A stretch of 64,000 bases of DNA, from NCBI RefSeq assembly GCF_018866325.1, contig NZ_CP076457.1, positions 5,243,001-5,307,000 of the forward strand, given 5' to 3'. The translations under genes and the position numbers were made by a program. This DNA comes from Streptomyces sp. YPW6 (GTDB taxonomy: Bacteria > Actinomycetota > Actinomycetes > Streptomycetales > Streptomycetaceae). This document shows positions 32,433 to 41,273 of the stretch, piece after piece. The notes beneath the pieces were generated by a model that was not told the DNA's origin, did not search any database, and saw nothing but the letters and a program-made list of their open reading frames with translations. The stretch's first letter is position 1. The number at the start of each line of letters is the position of its first letter.

Positions 32433-34384
32433 GCCCGAAGAGCCCCGCGAGCCCGAAGAGGCACCACCCCGCCCCCACCCGCCGTCTGACCACCGCTCAG
32501 GCCCTGGTCGCCTTCCTGGCCCGGCAGTACACCGAGCGCGACGGCCGCCGGCAGCGGCTGATCAGCGCCACCTGGGGCATCTTCGGGCACGGCAACGTCG
32601 CGGGCATCGGCCAGGCGCTCGTGGAGGCGGGCCACGGAGGGAACGGCACCGCGCACCGCATGCCGTACCTCCAGGGCCGCAACGAACAGGCCATGGTGCA
32701 CGCGGCCGTCGGGTACGCCCGCCAGTCGGGGCGGCTCTCCGCGCACGCGGTGACCACGTCCATCGGGCCGGGGGCCACCAACCTCGTCACCGGGGCCGCC
32801 CTCGCCACGATCAACCGGCTGCCCGTCCTGCTGCTGCCCGGCGACACCTTCGCGACCCGGCCCGCCGACCCCGTACTGCAACAGCTCGAAGTGCCGTACG
32901 CCGGTGACGTGTCCGTCAACGACTGCCTGCGGCCGGTCTCGCGCCACTTCGACCGGATCACCCGGCCGGAGGCTCTGATTCCGGCCGCTCTCCAGGCGAT
33001 GCGCGTCCTTGCCGACCCGGCCGAGACCGGGGCAGTCACGCTCGCGCTGCCGCAGGACGTCCAGGCGGAGGCGTACGACTGGCCGGAGGAGTTCTTCGCC
33101 GAACGCGACTGGCACGTCCGCAGGCCCGCGCCCGACACGCACGAGCTGGAGACGGCGGTACGGGCGATCCGCTCCGCCCGTCGCCCCCTGATCGTCGCGG
33201 GCGGCGGGGTGCGGCACAGCGCCGCCGAGGAGACGCTCGCCGCGTTCACCGCCGCGACGCGCATCCCGGTCGCCTCCACCCAGGCGGGCAAGGGCGCGCT
33301 CCGCCACGACCATCCGGCCGACGTCGGCGGCATCGGCCACACCGGCACCGCCACCGCCGACGAGCTCGCCCGCGCCGCCGACCTGGTCATCGGCATCGGC
33401 ACCCGCTTCTCCGACTTCACCACCGCGTCCGGCACCCTCTTCTCGAACCCGGCCGTCCGCTTCCTCCACCTCAACATCACCGCCTTCGACGCCCACAAGC
33501 TCGCCGCGCTCCCGCTGGTCGCCGACGCCCGCGCGGGCCTTGAGGCGCTCACGACGGCCCTCGCCGGACGTGGCTACCGGGTCGATCCGGCGTACGAGAC
33601 GGAGTACACCGGCGCGAAGGAGGCGTGGGAGGAACGGGTCGACGCATCCTTCGCCACCCCCGACCCCACCGCGCGCCCCACCCAGACCCAGGTCCTCGGC
33701 CTCCTGGACGACCTGGTCACCGAGGAGGACATCCTCATCAACGCCGCCGGCTCCCTCCCCGGCGACCTGCACAAACTCTGGCGGACCCGCTCCCGCGACC
33801 AGTACCACGTGGAGTACGGCTACTCCTGCATGGGCTACGAGATCCCGGCGGCGATCGGCGTCCTGCTCGCCGCCGGAAGCCGACGGCGGACCCGGCCCGT
33901 CTGGGCCCTGGTCGGTGACGGCACGTACCTGATGAACCCCACCGAGATCGTCACCGCCGTCCAGGAGAACCTGCCGCTGAAGCTGGTGATCCTCCAGAAC
34001 CACGGGTACGCCTCCATCGGCGGCCTCTCCGAGGCGGTCGGCGCGGAACGCTTCGGCACCGCCTACCGCCACCGCGACGCCGACGGTGGTTTCACCGGCC
34101 CGCCGCTCCCCGTCGACCTGGCCGCCAACGCGGCCTCTCTCGGACTGCGGGTCCTGCGCGCCGCCACCGTCGACGACCTGCGCAAAGCCCTCTCCGAGGC
34201 CCGCGACGCGGAGGGCCCCACTTGTGTCTACGTCGAGACCGAAACGCCCGACACAGTGTCGGGCCCCCCTCCGGCGCAGGCGTGGTGGGATGTTCCGGTA
34301 GCCGAAACCGCGAGCCGGCCGGCGGCGGTGAAGGCCCGGGAGGAGTACGACCGCCGGGTCGCCGCCCGACGCCGCCATCTGTGA
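32429..34384 (+). CDS. iolD: 3D-(3,5/4)-trihydroxycyclohexane-1,2-dione hydrolase (IolD)
   Basis: 651 residues; TTG start at 32429 overlapping the iolB stop, with GGAGG in good position. A ThDP-dependent enzyme of the acetolactate synthase fold: LISATWGIFGHGNVAGIGQAL, RNEQAMVHAAVGYARQ with the catalytic Glu, TSIGPGATNLVTGAA, PVASTQAGKGAL in the middle domain, and the ThDP/Mg motif GDGTYLMNPTEIVTAVQENLPL to QNHG (about 495-530). It opens the cyclitol ring hydrolytically in inositol catabolism. Confidence 0.95.
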   Translation: MSPKSPASPKRHHPAPTRRLTTAQALVAFLARQYTERDGRRQRLISATWGIFGHGNVAGIGQALVEAGHGGNGTAHRMPYLQGRNEQAMVHAAVGYARQSGRLSAHAVTTSIGPGATNLVTGAALATINRLPVLLLPGDTFATRPADPVLQQLEVPYAGDVSVNDCLRPVSRHFDRITRPEALIPAALQAMRVLADPAETGAVTLALPQDVQAEAYDWPEEFFAERDWHVRRPAPDTHELETAVRAIRSARRPLIVAGGGVRHSAAEETLAAFTAATRIPVASTQAGKGALRHDHPADVGGIGHTGTATADELARAADLVIGIGTRFSDFTTASGTLFSNPAVRFLHLNITAFDAHKLAALPLVADARAGLEALTTALAGRGYRVDPAYETEYTGAKEAWEERVDASFATPDPTARPTQTQVLGLLDDLVTEEDILINAAGSLPGDLHKLWRTRSRDQYHVEYGYSCMGYEIPAAIGVLLAAGSRRRTRPVWALVGDGTYLMNPTEIVTAVQENLPLKLVILQNHGYASIGGLSEAVGAERFGTAYRHRDADGGFTGPPLPVDLAANAASLGLRVLRAATVDDLRKALSEARDAEGPTCVYVETETPDTVSGPPPAQAWWDVPVAETASRPAAVKAREEYDRRVAARRRHL

Positions 34385-34392
34385 AGCCTTGC

Positions 34393-34448
34393 TGAACGCC
34401 TGAACGCCTGAACGCCTGAACGCCTGAACGCCTGAACGCCTGAACGCC
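34393..34448. repeat. Seven tandem copies of TGAACGCC
   Basis: Perfect 8-bp microsatellite, seven units, ending in a partial TGAACC, in the 113-bp gap between iolD and mmsA. The unit is not a multiple of three, and changes in copy number would alter the spacing only. Every copy contains a TGA. Confidence 0.95.
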
Positions 34449-34497
34449 TGAACCTGCGTCTGCGCCCGCGCCTGCCCGAAGTCTGAAGGAGTACGTC

Positions 34498-36000
34498 ATG
34501 ACGAAGACCGTCAACCACTGGATCGGCGGCAAGACAGTGGAGGGCACGTCGGGCCAGTACGGTCCCGTCACCGACCCGGCCACCGGCGCGGTCACCACGC
34601 AGGTGGCGCTGGCCTCGGCGGACGAGGTGGGCGCGGCGGTGGCGGCGGCGAAGGCCGCGTACGCGACCTGGGGCACCTCCTCGCTCGCCCAGCGCACCGC
34701 CGTCCTCTTCCGCTACCGCGCGCTGCTCGACGCCCACCGCGACGACATCGCCGCGCTGATCACCGCCGAGCACGGCAAGGTGCACTCGGACGCGCTGGGC
34801 GAGGTCGCCCGGGGTCTGGAGATCGTCGAGCTGGCGTGCGGGATCACCACCCAGCTCAAGGGCGAGCTGTCCACCCAGGTCTCCAACCGGGTCGACGTCT
34901 CCTCGATCCGCCAGTCGCTGGGCGTGGTCGCGGGCATCACCCCGTTCAACTTCCCCGCCATGGTGCCGATGTGGATGTTCCCGCTGGCCATCGCGTGCGG
35001 CAACACGTTCGTGCTGAAGCCGAGCGAGAAGGACCCGTCGGCCGCCAACCTGCTCGCCGAACTGGCGGCCGAGGCGGGCCTTCCGGACGGAGTGCTGAAC
35101 GTCGTCCACGGGGACAAGGTCGCGGTGGACGCCCTCCTGAACCACCCCGACGTGGCGGCGGTCTCCTTCGTCGGCTCCACCCCCATCGCCCGCTACATCC
35201 ACGCCACCGCCTCCGCCAACGGCAAGCGCGTCCAGGCGCTCGGCGGCGCGAAGAACCACATGCTGGTCCTCCCGGACGCGGACCTGGACGCGGCGGCCGA
35301 CGCGGCGGTCTCGGCGGCGTACGGCTCCGCGGGTGAGCGCTGCATGGCGATCTCCGCGGTCGTCGCGGTCGGCGCGATCGGCGACGAGCTGGTGGCCAAG
35401 ATCCGCGAGCGCGCCGAGAAGATCAAGATCGGCCCCGGCAACGACCCGACCTCCGAGATGGGCCCCCTGATCACCGCCGCCCACCGCGACAAGGTCGCCT
35501 CGTACGTCACGGGCGCCGCCGCCCAGGGCGCCGAGGTCGTCCTCGACGGCACGGGCCACACGGTCGAGGGCTTCGAGGGCGGGCACTGGATCGGCCTGTC
35601 CCTCCTGGACAAGGTCTCCACCGACTCCGACGCCTACCAGGACGAGATCTTCGGCCCGGTGCTGTGCGTGCTGCGCGTGGAGTCGTATGAGGACGGCGTC
35701 GCCCTCATGAACGCCTCGCCGTTCGGCAACGGCACCGCGATCTTCACCCGCGACGGCGGCGCGGCCCGCCGCTTCCAGCTGGAGATCCAGGCGGGCATGG
35801 TCGGCGTCAACGTGCCGATCCCGGTCCCGGTGGGCTACCACTCCTTCGGCGGCTGGAAGGACTCGCTCTTCGGCGACCACCACATCTACGGCAACGACGG
35901 CGTGCACTTCTACACCCGCGGCAAGGTCACCACCACCCGCTGGCCCGACCCGGCCGACGCCCCCGCCGGCGTCGACCTCGGCTTCCCGCGCAACCACTGA
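34498..36000 (+). CDS. mmsA: CoA-acylating methylmalonate-semialdehyde dehydrogenase
   Basis: 500 residues; SD GAAGGAG before ATG 34498. An aldehyde dehydrogenase fold with GITPFNFPAMVPMWMFPLAI, KPSEKDPSA, FVGSTPIARYI and the catalytic Cys in GSAGERCMAIS (about residue 282). The EIFGPVLCV Glu is in place. The hallmark N-terminal NHWIGGKTVEG is that of MmsA/IolA. It oxidises malonate semialdehyde (and methylmalonate semialdehyde) to acetyl- or propionyl-CoA with NAD, the last step of inositol catabolism. It is followed by a strong terminator. Confidence 0.96.
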   Translation: MTKTVNHWIGGKTVEGTSGQYGPVTDPATGAVTTQVALASADEVGAAVAAAKAAYATWGTSSLAQRTAVLFRYRALLDAHRDDIAALITAEHGKVHSDALGEVARGLEIVELACGITTQLKGELSTQVSNRVDVSSIRQSLGVVAGITPFNFPAMVPMWMFPLAIACGNTFVLKPSEKDPSAANLLAELAAEAGLPDGVLNVVHGDKVAVDALLNHPDVAAVSFVGSTPIARYIHATASANGKRVQALGGAKNHMLVLPDADLDAAADAAVSAAYGSAGERCMAISAVVAVGAIGDELVAKIRERAEKIKIGPGNDPTSEMGPLITAAHRDKVASYVTGAAAQGAEVVLDGTGHTVEGFEGGHWIGLSLLDKVSTDSDAYQDEIFGPVLCVLRVESYEDGVALMNASPFGNGTAIFTRDGGAARRFQLEIQAGMVGVNVPIPVPVGYHSFGGWKDSLFGDHHIYGNDGVHFYTRGKVTTTRWPDPADAPAGVDLGFPRNH

Positions 36001-36008
36001 CCCACCCC

Positions 36009-36057
36009 CGGCCGCGCCCGGGGCCTCCGGCGAAATCCGGATGCCCGGGCGCGGCCG
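36009..36057 (+). terminator. Strong terminator after mmsA
   Basis: CGGCCGCGCCCGGGGCC (36009-) pairs with GCCCGGGCGCGGCCG (ending 36057), and the loop-proximal CTCCGG/CCGGAT extends the stem. It ends the iol transcript. Confidence 0.8.
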
Positions 36058-36077
36058 TGTCCCGCATCCTGGGACCC

Positions 36078-36698
36078 ATGAACACCCCGCCCGTCCCTCC
36101 CCGCCACCAGATCCGCGCGCTCCACACCGCCACGACGGTCACCGTCTACCAGGCGTACCGGCCGGCCATCGGCCTGCCCGCCGCCCGCGACGGACGGTTC
36201 CCCGCCGAGTGGAAGCGGGACCGGATGACCTGGATCAAGCCCAGCTTCCTGTGGATGATGTACCGCTGCGGCTGGGGCACCAAGGAGGGGCAGGAGGTCG
36301 TCCTCGCCGTCGAGATCTCCTGCAGCGGCCTGGAATGGGCCCTCGCGAACGCCGAACTCTCCCACTACGCAAGCGGTGTGCACGCGGACCAGGCCGCCTG
36401 GCGGCGCAGCCTGCGCACCGCCCCCGCCCGGGTCCAGTGGGACCCCGAACGCGACCTAGACCTGAACCCGCTCCCGTACCGCTCGCTCCAGCTCGGACTG
36501 AGCGGCGAGGCGTCCCGGCGCTACGCCGACGAGTGGACCGTCTCCGTACGCGACGTCACCCCCCTCGCCCGCGAGGTGCACGCGGCGGTCCGGGCGGGGG
36601 ACCGGGAGCGGGCCGCCGCCCTGCTGCCGGTGGAGACGCCGTTGGACCTGGCGGCGCCCCGGCCGGTGCCCGACGGCTCCTCGGAGCCGGCCATGTGA
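36078..36698 (+). CDS. DUF4291 family protein
   Basis: 206 residues from ATG 36078 (CATCCT 7 nt upstream; weak SD). Family features are VTVYQAYRPAIGLPAAR, FPAEWKRDRMTWIKPSFLWMMYRCGWGTKEGQEVVLAVEI, then SLQLGLSGEASRRYADEWTVSVRDVTPLA. DUF4291 proteins resemble RNA ligase-like or ADP-ribose-related folds in predictions, but no reaction is established to my knowledge. The 3' end is duplicated: a 63-bp segment starting inside the last codons is repeated immediately downstream. Confidence 0.85.
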   Translation: MNTPPVPPRHQIRALHTATTVTVYQAYRPAIGLPAARDGRFPAEWKRDRMTWIKPSFLWMMYRCGWGTKEGQEVVLAVEISCSGLEWALANAELSHYASGVHADQAAWRRSLRTAPARVQWDPERDLDLNPLPYRSLQLGLSGEASRRYADEWTVSVRDVTPLAREVHAAVRAGDRERAAALLPVETPLDLAAPRPVPDGSSEPAM

Positions 36699-36814
36699 CG
36701 TTCCGCAGCGCCGGAAGACGCCCAGGCCTCCGGAACGGCGGACTCGGAGCCGGCCATGTGACGTTCCGCAGCGCCGGAAGACGCCCCCGCCTCCGGAACG
36801 GCGGACTCGGCGCC
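36680..36814. repeat. 63-bp tandem duplication spanning the DUF4291 stop codon
   Basis: CTCGGAGCCGGCCATGTGAC begins at 36680 and again at 36743, with the third partial copy at 36806 (CTCGGCGCCGGCC). Each full unit includes GTTCCG and CGGAAC stem arms, so the duplication also doubles a likely terminator. The unit is 21 codons long. Confidence 0.9.
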
Positions 36815-36966
36815 GGCCGTCCTCGTCACCGCCGGGCGGACGTTCCGAACAGCCGGGCGGACCGGTGGTGTTGATGTGCGCGCTGTGCCCACGCGGCGAA
36901 CGTGCGGAGGGGCGACCGCCACCCGGTGCGGGGGCCCGCCGAACGGCGGGAGCCGCCCCTCGGACG

Positions 36967-37446
36967 TCAGGGCCGACTCCCCGGGTCTGGCCGGCCCTTC
37001 CTCGGCTTCGGGGGCTCCTCCTGCCCGGCCCCGCCCCCGAACTCCCACACCAGCATCGCGAACCGCCCGTCGTCACCCGCCCCCGCCGAGCGGTACGTGG
37101 CGAGCGCCGCCTCGTTGTCCGGCTCCACGCCGACCCACACGTCGTAGCACCCCCGCTCCCGGGCGAGGTCCACCAGCGCCCGCGTCAGGGCCCCGCCGAT
37201 GCCCCGGCGGCGGAACGGATCGTCGACGGCGAGTTCGTACAGGCACATCTCCGTCCCCTTGTCCGGGTGCAGCATCTCGATGCCCGAGACGAAGCCCGCC
37301 GGGACGCCGTCCACGTACGCGATCAGCAGCACATGGCCGTCCGCCGCGAGGAAGCGGGCCGCCCACTCCTCGCGGGGCGGGGCGTCGAAGAGATGGCCGG
37401 CGGCCAGGAGTTCCGTAACGGTCGTAGCGGGGCGAATGTCCACCAT
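36967..37446 (-). CDS. GNAT acetyltransferase
   Basis: 159 residues; ATG 37446 after GAGGAGG. N-terminal MVDIRPATTVTELLAAGHLF, then the acetyl-CoA motif LYELAVDDPFRRRGIGGALTRALVDLARE (about 90-118) and YDVWVGVEPDNEAALATYRSAG. It resembles AAC(3)-I-type aminoglycoside N-acetyltransferases in layout, but substrate cannot be set by eye. Convergent with the DUF4291 gene; the C-terminal 20 residues are Pro/Lys-rich. Confidence 0.85.
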   Translation of the reverse strand: MVDIRPATTVTELLAAGHLFDAPPREEWAARFLAADGHVLLIAYVDGVPAGFVSGIEMLHPDKGTEMCLYELAVDDPFRRRGIGGALTRALVDLARERGCYDVWVGVEPDNEAALATYRSAGAGDDGRFAMLVWEFGGGAGQEEPPKPRKGRPDPGSRP

Positions 37447-37563
37447 GGCCTCCTCGGGCAGGAATTCCGTACCGCGTCCGGAGTACGGGCGAGGCGCACC
37501 GTACCTCTCAGGGAGGCCGCGCACGTCACCCTCACGGCACGCAACCGGCTTGCGCCCTCCGTT

Positions 37564-37569
37564 TAGGGT
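37564..37569 (+). promoter_or_regulatory. -10 element of leaderless hydrolase-ABC transcript
   Basis: TAGGGT then six bases and ATG 37576. GAGGG immediately before the ATG is too close to act as an SD. Confidence 0.55.
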
Positions 37570-37575
37570 CGAGGG

Positions 37576-40230
37576 ATGGAGACCCCTACTGTTCGATGGC
37601 GGCGCCTGCTGCCCCGTACACCTGGCCGGTGGGCCGCGGCCGGCGCCGCGCTCGCCGTGCTCGTGGGCGGCGGCACCTGGTCCGCCGTCGCCGCCGACGG
37701 CTCGCCCGCCGTGCAGCGCGAGGACCGGATCCTGCGCATGGACGGGGTGCCGATCGACACCTCGTACTTCCGCGCCGAGGGTTCCGGTAAGCGGCCCGCC
37801 GTGCTCATCGGGCACGGGTTCGGCGGCAGCAAGAACGACGTCCGGGCCCAGGCCGAGAAGCTGGCCGCCGACGGATACGCCGTGCTGACCTGGTCCGCGC
37901 GCGGCTTCGGGAAGTCCGGCGGGAAGATCTCGCTCAACGACCCGGACCACGAGGTCGAGGACGTCTCCCGGCTCATCGACTGGCTCGCGGAGCGGCCCGA
38001 GGTGGAGCTGGACGGAAAGGGCGACCCCCGGGTCGGCCTCACCGGGGCCTCCTACGGCGGCGCCGTCTCCCTGCTGGCCGCCGGGTACGACGAGCGGGTC
38101 GACGCCATCGCCCCCGTCATCACGTACTGGAACCTCGCCGACGCCCTCTTCCCGGACGGGGTCTTCAAGAAGCTCTGGGCCGGGATCTTCATCACCACCG
38201 GCGGCGGCTGCGAGCAGTTCGAGCAGCGACTCTGCGAGATGTACGAACGGGTCGCCGTCAGCGGCAAGCCCGACGCCGAGGCCGTAAAGCTGCTCACCGA
38301 GCGCTCGCCGTCCGCCGTCGCCGACCGCATCAAGGTCCCCTCGCTCCTCCTCCAGGGGCAGTCCGACTCCCTCTTCCCGCTCGGCCAGGCCGACGCCATG
38401 CAGCAGGCCATCAGCGCCAACGGCGCACCCGTCTCCGTCGACTGGATCTCCGGCGGCCACGACGGCGGCGACAACGAGACGAGCCGGGTCGAGGGGCGCG
38501 TCGGGGACTGGTTCGACCGGTATCTCCGGCAGGACACCGGCACCGACACCGGGCCCGCCTTCCGCGTCAGCCGTACCGGAGGCGTCGACTCCACCGACGG
38601 CGCCGCCCTTCTGCGCGGGGCGAGCAGCGACACCTACCCGGGGCTGCGCAGCGGCGGCCGGGACATCGCGCTGCGCGGCGGGACGCAGACCTTTCGCAAC
38701 CCGGCCGGGTCGGTGCCGCCCGCCATCTCCGCCGTGCCCGGCGTCGGCGGCGGACTCGCCCAGCTCTCCTCCCTCGGCGTCGGGCTCTCGCTCGACTTCC
38801 CCGGACAGTCCGGACGCTTCGAGTCCGCCCCGCTGGACAGCTCCGTGCGCGTCACCGGCACGCCCACCGTCACGGTGAACGTGAAGGCCGACGGCGACCG
38901 GGACGCGGTGCTCTTCGGCAAGGTGTACGACGTGGCGCCGGACGGCAGGCAGCAGGTCCTGCCCCACCAGCTCGTCGCCCCCTACCGGATCACCCCCGAC
39001 CAGCAGGGCAAGCCCATCGAGCTGGCGCTGCCCGCCGTGGACCACGCGTTCGACGCCGGGCACCGGATGCGCCTGGTGTTCTCCGCGACGGACCTCGGTT
39101 ACGCGTCCCCGGCCGAGCCCGCCACGTACACCGTGACCCTCGACGGATCGCTGACCGTCCCCACCGCCCCCGCCGTGACGACCGCCGCCGCCGCCCTCCC
39201 GTGGTGGACCTGGGGCCTCCCGGCCGCCGCGCTCGTCATCGCGGCCGCGCTCCTGATCACCGCCCGGCGGCGCACCGCGACGCCCGCCCCGGACCCCGGG
39301 CTCGCCGACGTACCGCTCCGGATCACCGGGCTCTCCAAGAAGTACGCGAAGTCCGTCGACCGGTACGCCGTGCGCGAGCTCTCCTTCCAGGTCGAGAAGG
39401 GCCAGGTGCTCGGGCTCCTCGGTCCCAACGGCGCGGGCAAGACGACCACACTGCGCATGCTCATGGGGCTCATCACCCCCGACGAGGGCGAGATCCGCGT
39501 CTTCGGGCAGGCCATCCGGCCCGGCGCTCCGGTTCTGTCCCGGGTGGGGGCGTTCGTGGAGGGGGCCGGCTTCCTGCCCCACCTCTCCGGGCGCGCCAAC
39601 CTCGACCTGTACTGGCAGGCCACCGGCCGCCCCGCCGAGGACGCGCACATCGACGAGGCCCTGGAGATCGCGGGCCTCGGGGACGCGCTCGCCCGTGCCG
39701 TACGGACGTACTCCCAGGGCATGCGGCAGCGGCTCGCCATCGCCCAGGCCATGCTCGGCATGCCGGACCTCTTGATCCTCGACGAGCCGACCAACGGCCT
39801 CGACCCGCCGCAGATCCGCGAGATGCGGGACGTGATGATCCGGTACGCGGCCGGGGGCCGGACCGTCATCGTCTCCAGCCACCTCCTCTCGGAGGTCGAG
39901 CAGTCCTGCACGCACCTGGTCGTCATGGACCGGGGCCGGCTCGTGCAGGCCGGTCCGGTCGCCGAGATCACCGGCTCCGGCGACATGATCCTGGTGACCA
40001 CGGCCGACGAGGTGCCCGAGCCGCTGGCGGAGAAGGTCGCCGCCCTGCCCGGCATCGGCTCCGCCGTCCGCACCGAGGACGGGCGCGGGCTCCTGGTCCG
40101 CCTGGACGGGGCCGCCACCTCGCGGCTCGTCGCCGACCTGGTCCGGCTCGACGTCCCGGTCACCGGTGTCGGACCGCACCGCCGCCTGGAGGACGCCTTC
40201 CTCACCCTCATCTCCCAAGGAGCAGCATGA
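37576..40230 (+). CDS. Fusion: extracytoplasmic alpha/beta hydrolase (CocE/S15-like) - TM - ABC transporter ATPase
   Basis: 884 residues. An N-terminal signal/TM (about 17-40) leads to an alpha/beta hydrolase: oxyanion IGHGFGGSKND, nucleophile Ser in LTGASYGGAVSLLA (about 162), Asp region GQSDSLFPLGQ and His in SGGHDGGDN (about 297). Residues about 330-530 form a jelly-roll-like domain as in X-Pro dipeptidyl peptidase/CocE proteins. A TM (PWWTWGLPAAALVIAAALLI, about 540-560) leads to a cytoplasmic ABC ATPase: Walker A LLGPNGAGKTTTL (about 615), signature YSQGMRQRLAIAQ, Walker B LLILDEPTNGLDPP. The permease gene overlaps by 4 bp. Topology puts the hydrolase outside and the ATPase inside. Transcript likely leaderless. 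Confidence 0.88.
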   Translation: METPTVRWRRLLPRTPGRWAAAGAALAVLVGGGTWSAVAADGSPAVQREDRILRMDGVPIDTSYFRAEGSGKRPAVLIGHGFGGSKNDVRAQAEKLAADGYAVLTWSARGFGKSGGKISLNDPDHEVEDVSRLIDWLAERPEVELDGKGDPRVGLTGASYGGAVSLLAAGYDERVDAIAPVITYWNLADALFPDGVFKKLWAGIFITTGGGCEQFEQRLCEMYERVAVSGKPDAEAVKLLTERSPSAVADRIKVPSLLLQGQSDSLFPLGQADAMQQAISANGAPVSVDWISGGHDGGDNETSRVEGRVGDWFDRYLRQDTGTDTGPAFRVSRTGGVDSTDGAALLRGASSDTYPGLRSGGRDIALRGGTQTFRNPAGSVPPAISAVPGVGGGLAQLSSLGVGLSLDFPGQSGRFESAPLDSSVRVTGTPTVTVNVKADGDRDAVLFGKVYDVAPDGRQQVLPHQLVAPYRITPDQQGKPIELALPAVDHAFDAGHRMRLVFSATDLGYASPAEPATYTVTLDGSLTVPTAPAVTTAAAALPWWTWGLPAAALVIAAALLITARRRTATPAPDPGLADVPLRITGLSKKYAKSVDRYAVRELSFQVEKGQVLGLLGPNGAGKTTTLRMLMGLITPDEGEIRVFGQAIRPGAPVLSRVGAFVEGAGFLPHLSGRANLDLYWQATGRPAEDAHIDEALEIAGLGDALARAVRTYSQGMRQRLAIAQAMLGMPDLLILDEPTNGLDPPQIREMRDVMIRYAAGGRTVIVSSHLLSEVEQSCTHLVVMDRGRLVQAGPVAEITGSGDMILVTTADEVPEPLAEKVAALPGIGSAVRTEDGRGLLVRLDGAATSRLVADLVRLDVPVTGVGPHRRLEDAFLTLISQGAA

Positions 40231-41135
40231 GCGCCCCCGTCCAGCCGCCCGGGGCCCGGGTGGAGACCGAGCACCCGGAGGCCGCGGGCTACCGCGCCGG
40301 GCGCACGCTGCCCCTCCGCGTCGAGGCCATGCGGCAGTTGCGCCGCCGTCGCACCCTGCTCATGGGCGGGGTGCTCGCCGCCCTCCCGTTCATCCTGATC
40401 ATCGCCTTCGCCATCGGCGGCACGCCGGACGGCGAGGACGGCGGCGGGGGCCGGGGCGGCGGCAGGATCAACCTGATGGACGTGGCGACCGAGTCCGCCG
40501 CGAACTTCGCCGCCACCTCGCTCTTCGTCTCCGCCGGCTTCCTGCTGGTGATCCCGGTGGCCCTGTTCTGCGGGGACACCGTGGCCTCCGAGGCGAGCTG
40601 GTCCTCGCTGCGCTATCTGCTCGCCGCGCCGGTGCCGCGCGTCCGGCTGCTGTGGTCCAAGCTCGTCGTCGCGCTCGGCTTCAGCCTCGCCGCGATGGTG
40701 CTGCTGCCGGTCGTCGCGCTGGCGGCGGGCACGGCGGCCTACGGGTGGGGGCCGCTGAAGCTGCCGACCGGGGGAGCCCTGTCCGCCGGGGACACCGTGC
40801 CACGCCTGGCGATCGTCGTGGCGTTCATCTTCGTCTCCCAACTGGTCACGGCGGGCCTGGCGTTCTGGCTCTCCACCAAGACGGACGCGCCGCTCGGAGC
40901 GGTCGGCGGAGCGGTCTTCCTCACCATCGTCGGCAATGTCCTCGACGCGGTGACCGCACTCGGCTCCTGGCGCGACTTCCTCCCCGCGCACTGGCAGTTC
41001 GCCTGGGCCGACGCGCTCCAGCCCCAGCTGGAGTGGGGCGGCATGATCAAGGGCGCGGCGGTATCGGTGACCTATGCCCTGATCCTGTTCGCGCTGGCCT
41101 TCCGCGGGTTCAGTCGTAAGGACATCGTGTCCTGA
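40227..41135 (+). CDS. ABC-2 type transporter permease, partner of the hydrolase-ABC fusion
   Basis: 302 residues; ATGA overlap with the fusion gene. N-terminal cytoplasmic VEAMRQLRRRRT, TM1 (LLMGGVLAALPFILIIAFAI), a Gly/Arg-rich loop, then five more TMs including FVSAGFLLVIPVALFCGDTVASEASWSSLRYLLAAPVPR, a classic ABC-2 permease segment. The last residues GFSRKDIVS are typical. It forms the membrane pore for the ATPase encoded upstream. Confidence 0.9.
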   Translation: MSAPVQPPGARVETEHPEAAGYRAGRTLPLRVEAMRQLRRRRTLLMGGVLAALPFILIIAFAIGGTPDGEDGGGGRGGGRINLMDVATESAANFAATSLFVSAGFLLVIPVALFCGDTVASEASWSSLRYLLAAPVPRVRLLWSKLVVALGFSLAAMVLLPVVALAAGTAAYGWGPLKLPTGGALSAGDTVPRLAIVVAFIFVSQLVTAGLAFWLSTKTDAPLGAVGGAVFLTIVGNVLDAVTALGSWRDFLPAHWQFAWADALQPQLEWGGMIKGAAVSVTYALILFALAFRGFSRKDIVS

Positions 41136-41236
41136 ACCTGATGTTCCGACGGTGTCCCGCCCGCTGTTGCCGCATCGAGATGGTTCCGCAACGCTTTCGT
41201 CGACTCCGGTCGGCCGCCCCGTACGTCACATTCACA

Positions 41237-41251
41237 GGTGTCGAGGACACC
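41237..41251. promoter_or_regulatory. Small perfect palindrome upstream of the vWA lipoprotein gene
   Basis: GGTGTC-GAG-GACACC, exact 6-bp arms, 22 bp before the start of the vWA gene at 41274. Possible operator; no further evidence. Confidence 0.35.
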
Positions 41252-41273
41252 GTGACGACATGGGGGGTTACGC

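Noticed and set aside
34393..34448. Possible CRISPR array
   Set aside because: Units are 8 bp and contiguous with no unique spacers; it is a microsatellite.
36967..40218. Minus-strand open frame of 1083 codons opposite the hydrolase-ABC gene
   Set aside because: Only its last 160 codons (the GNAT gene starting at 37446) look like protein. The rest is the antisense of a clear gene, open because of high GC third positions.
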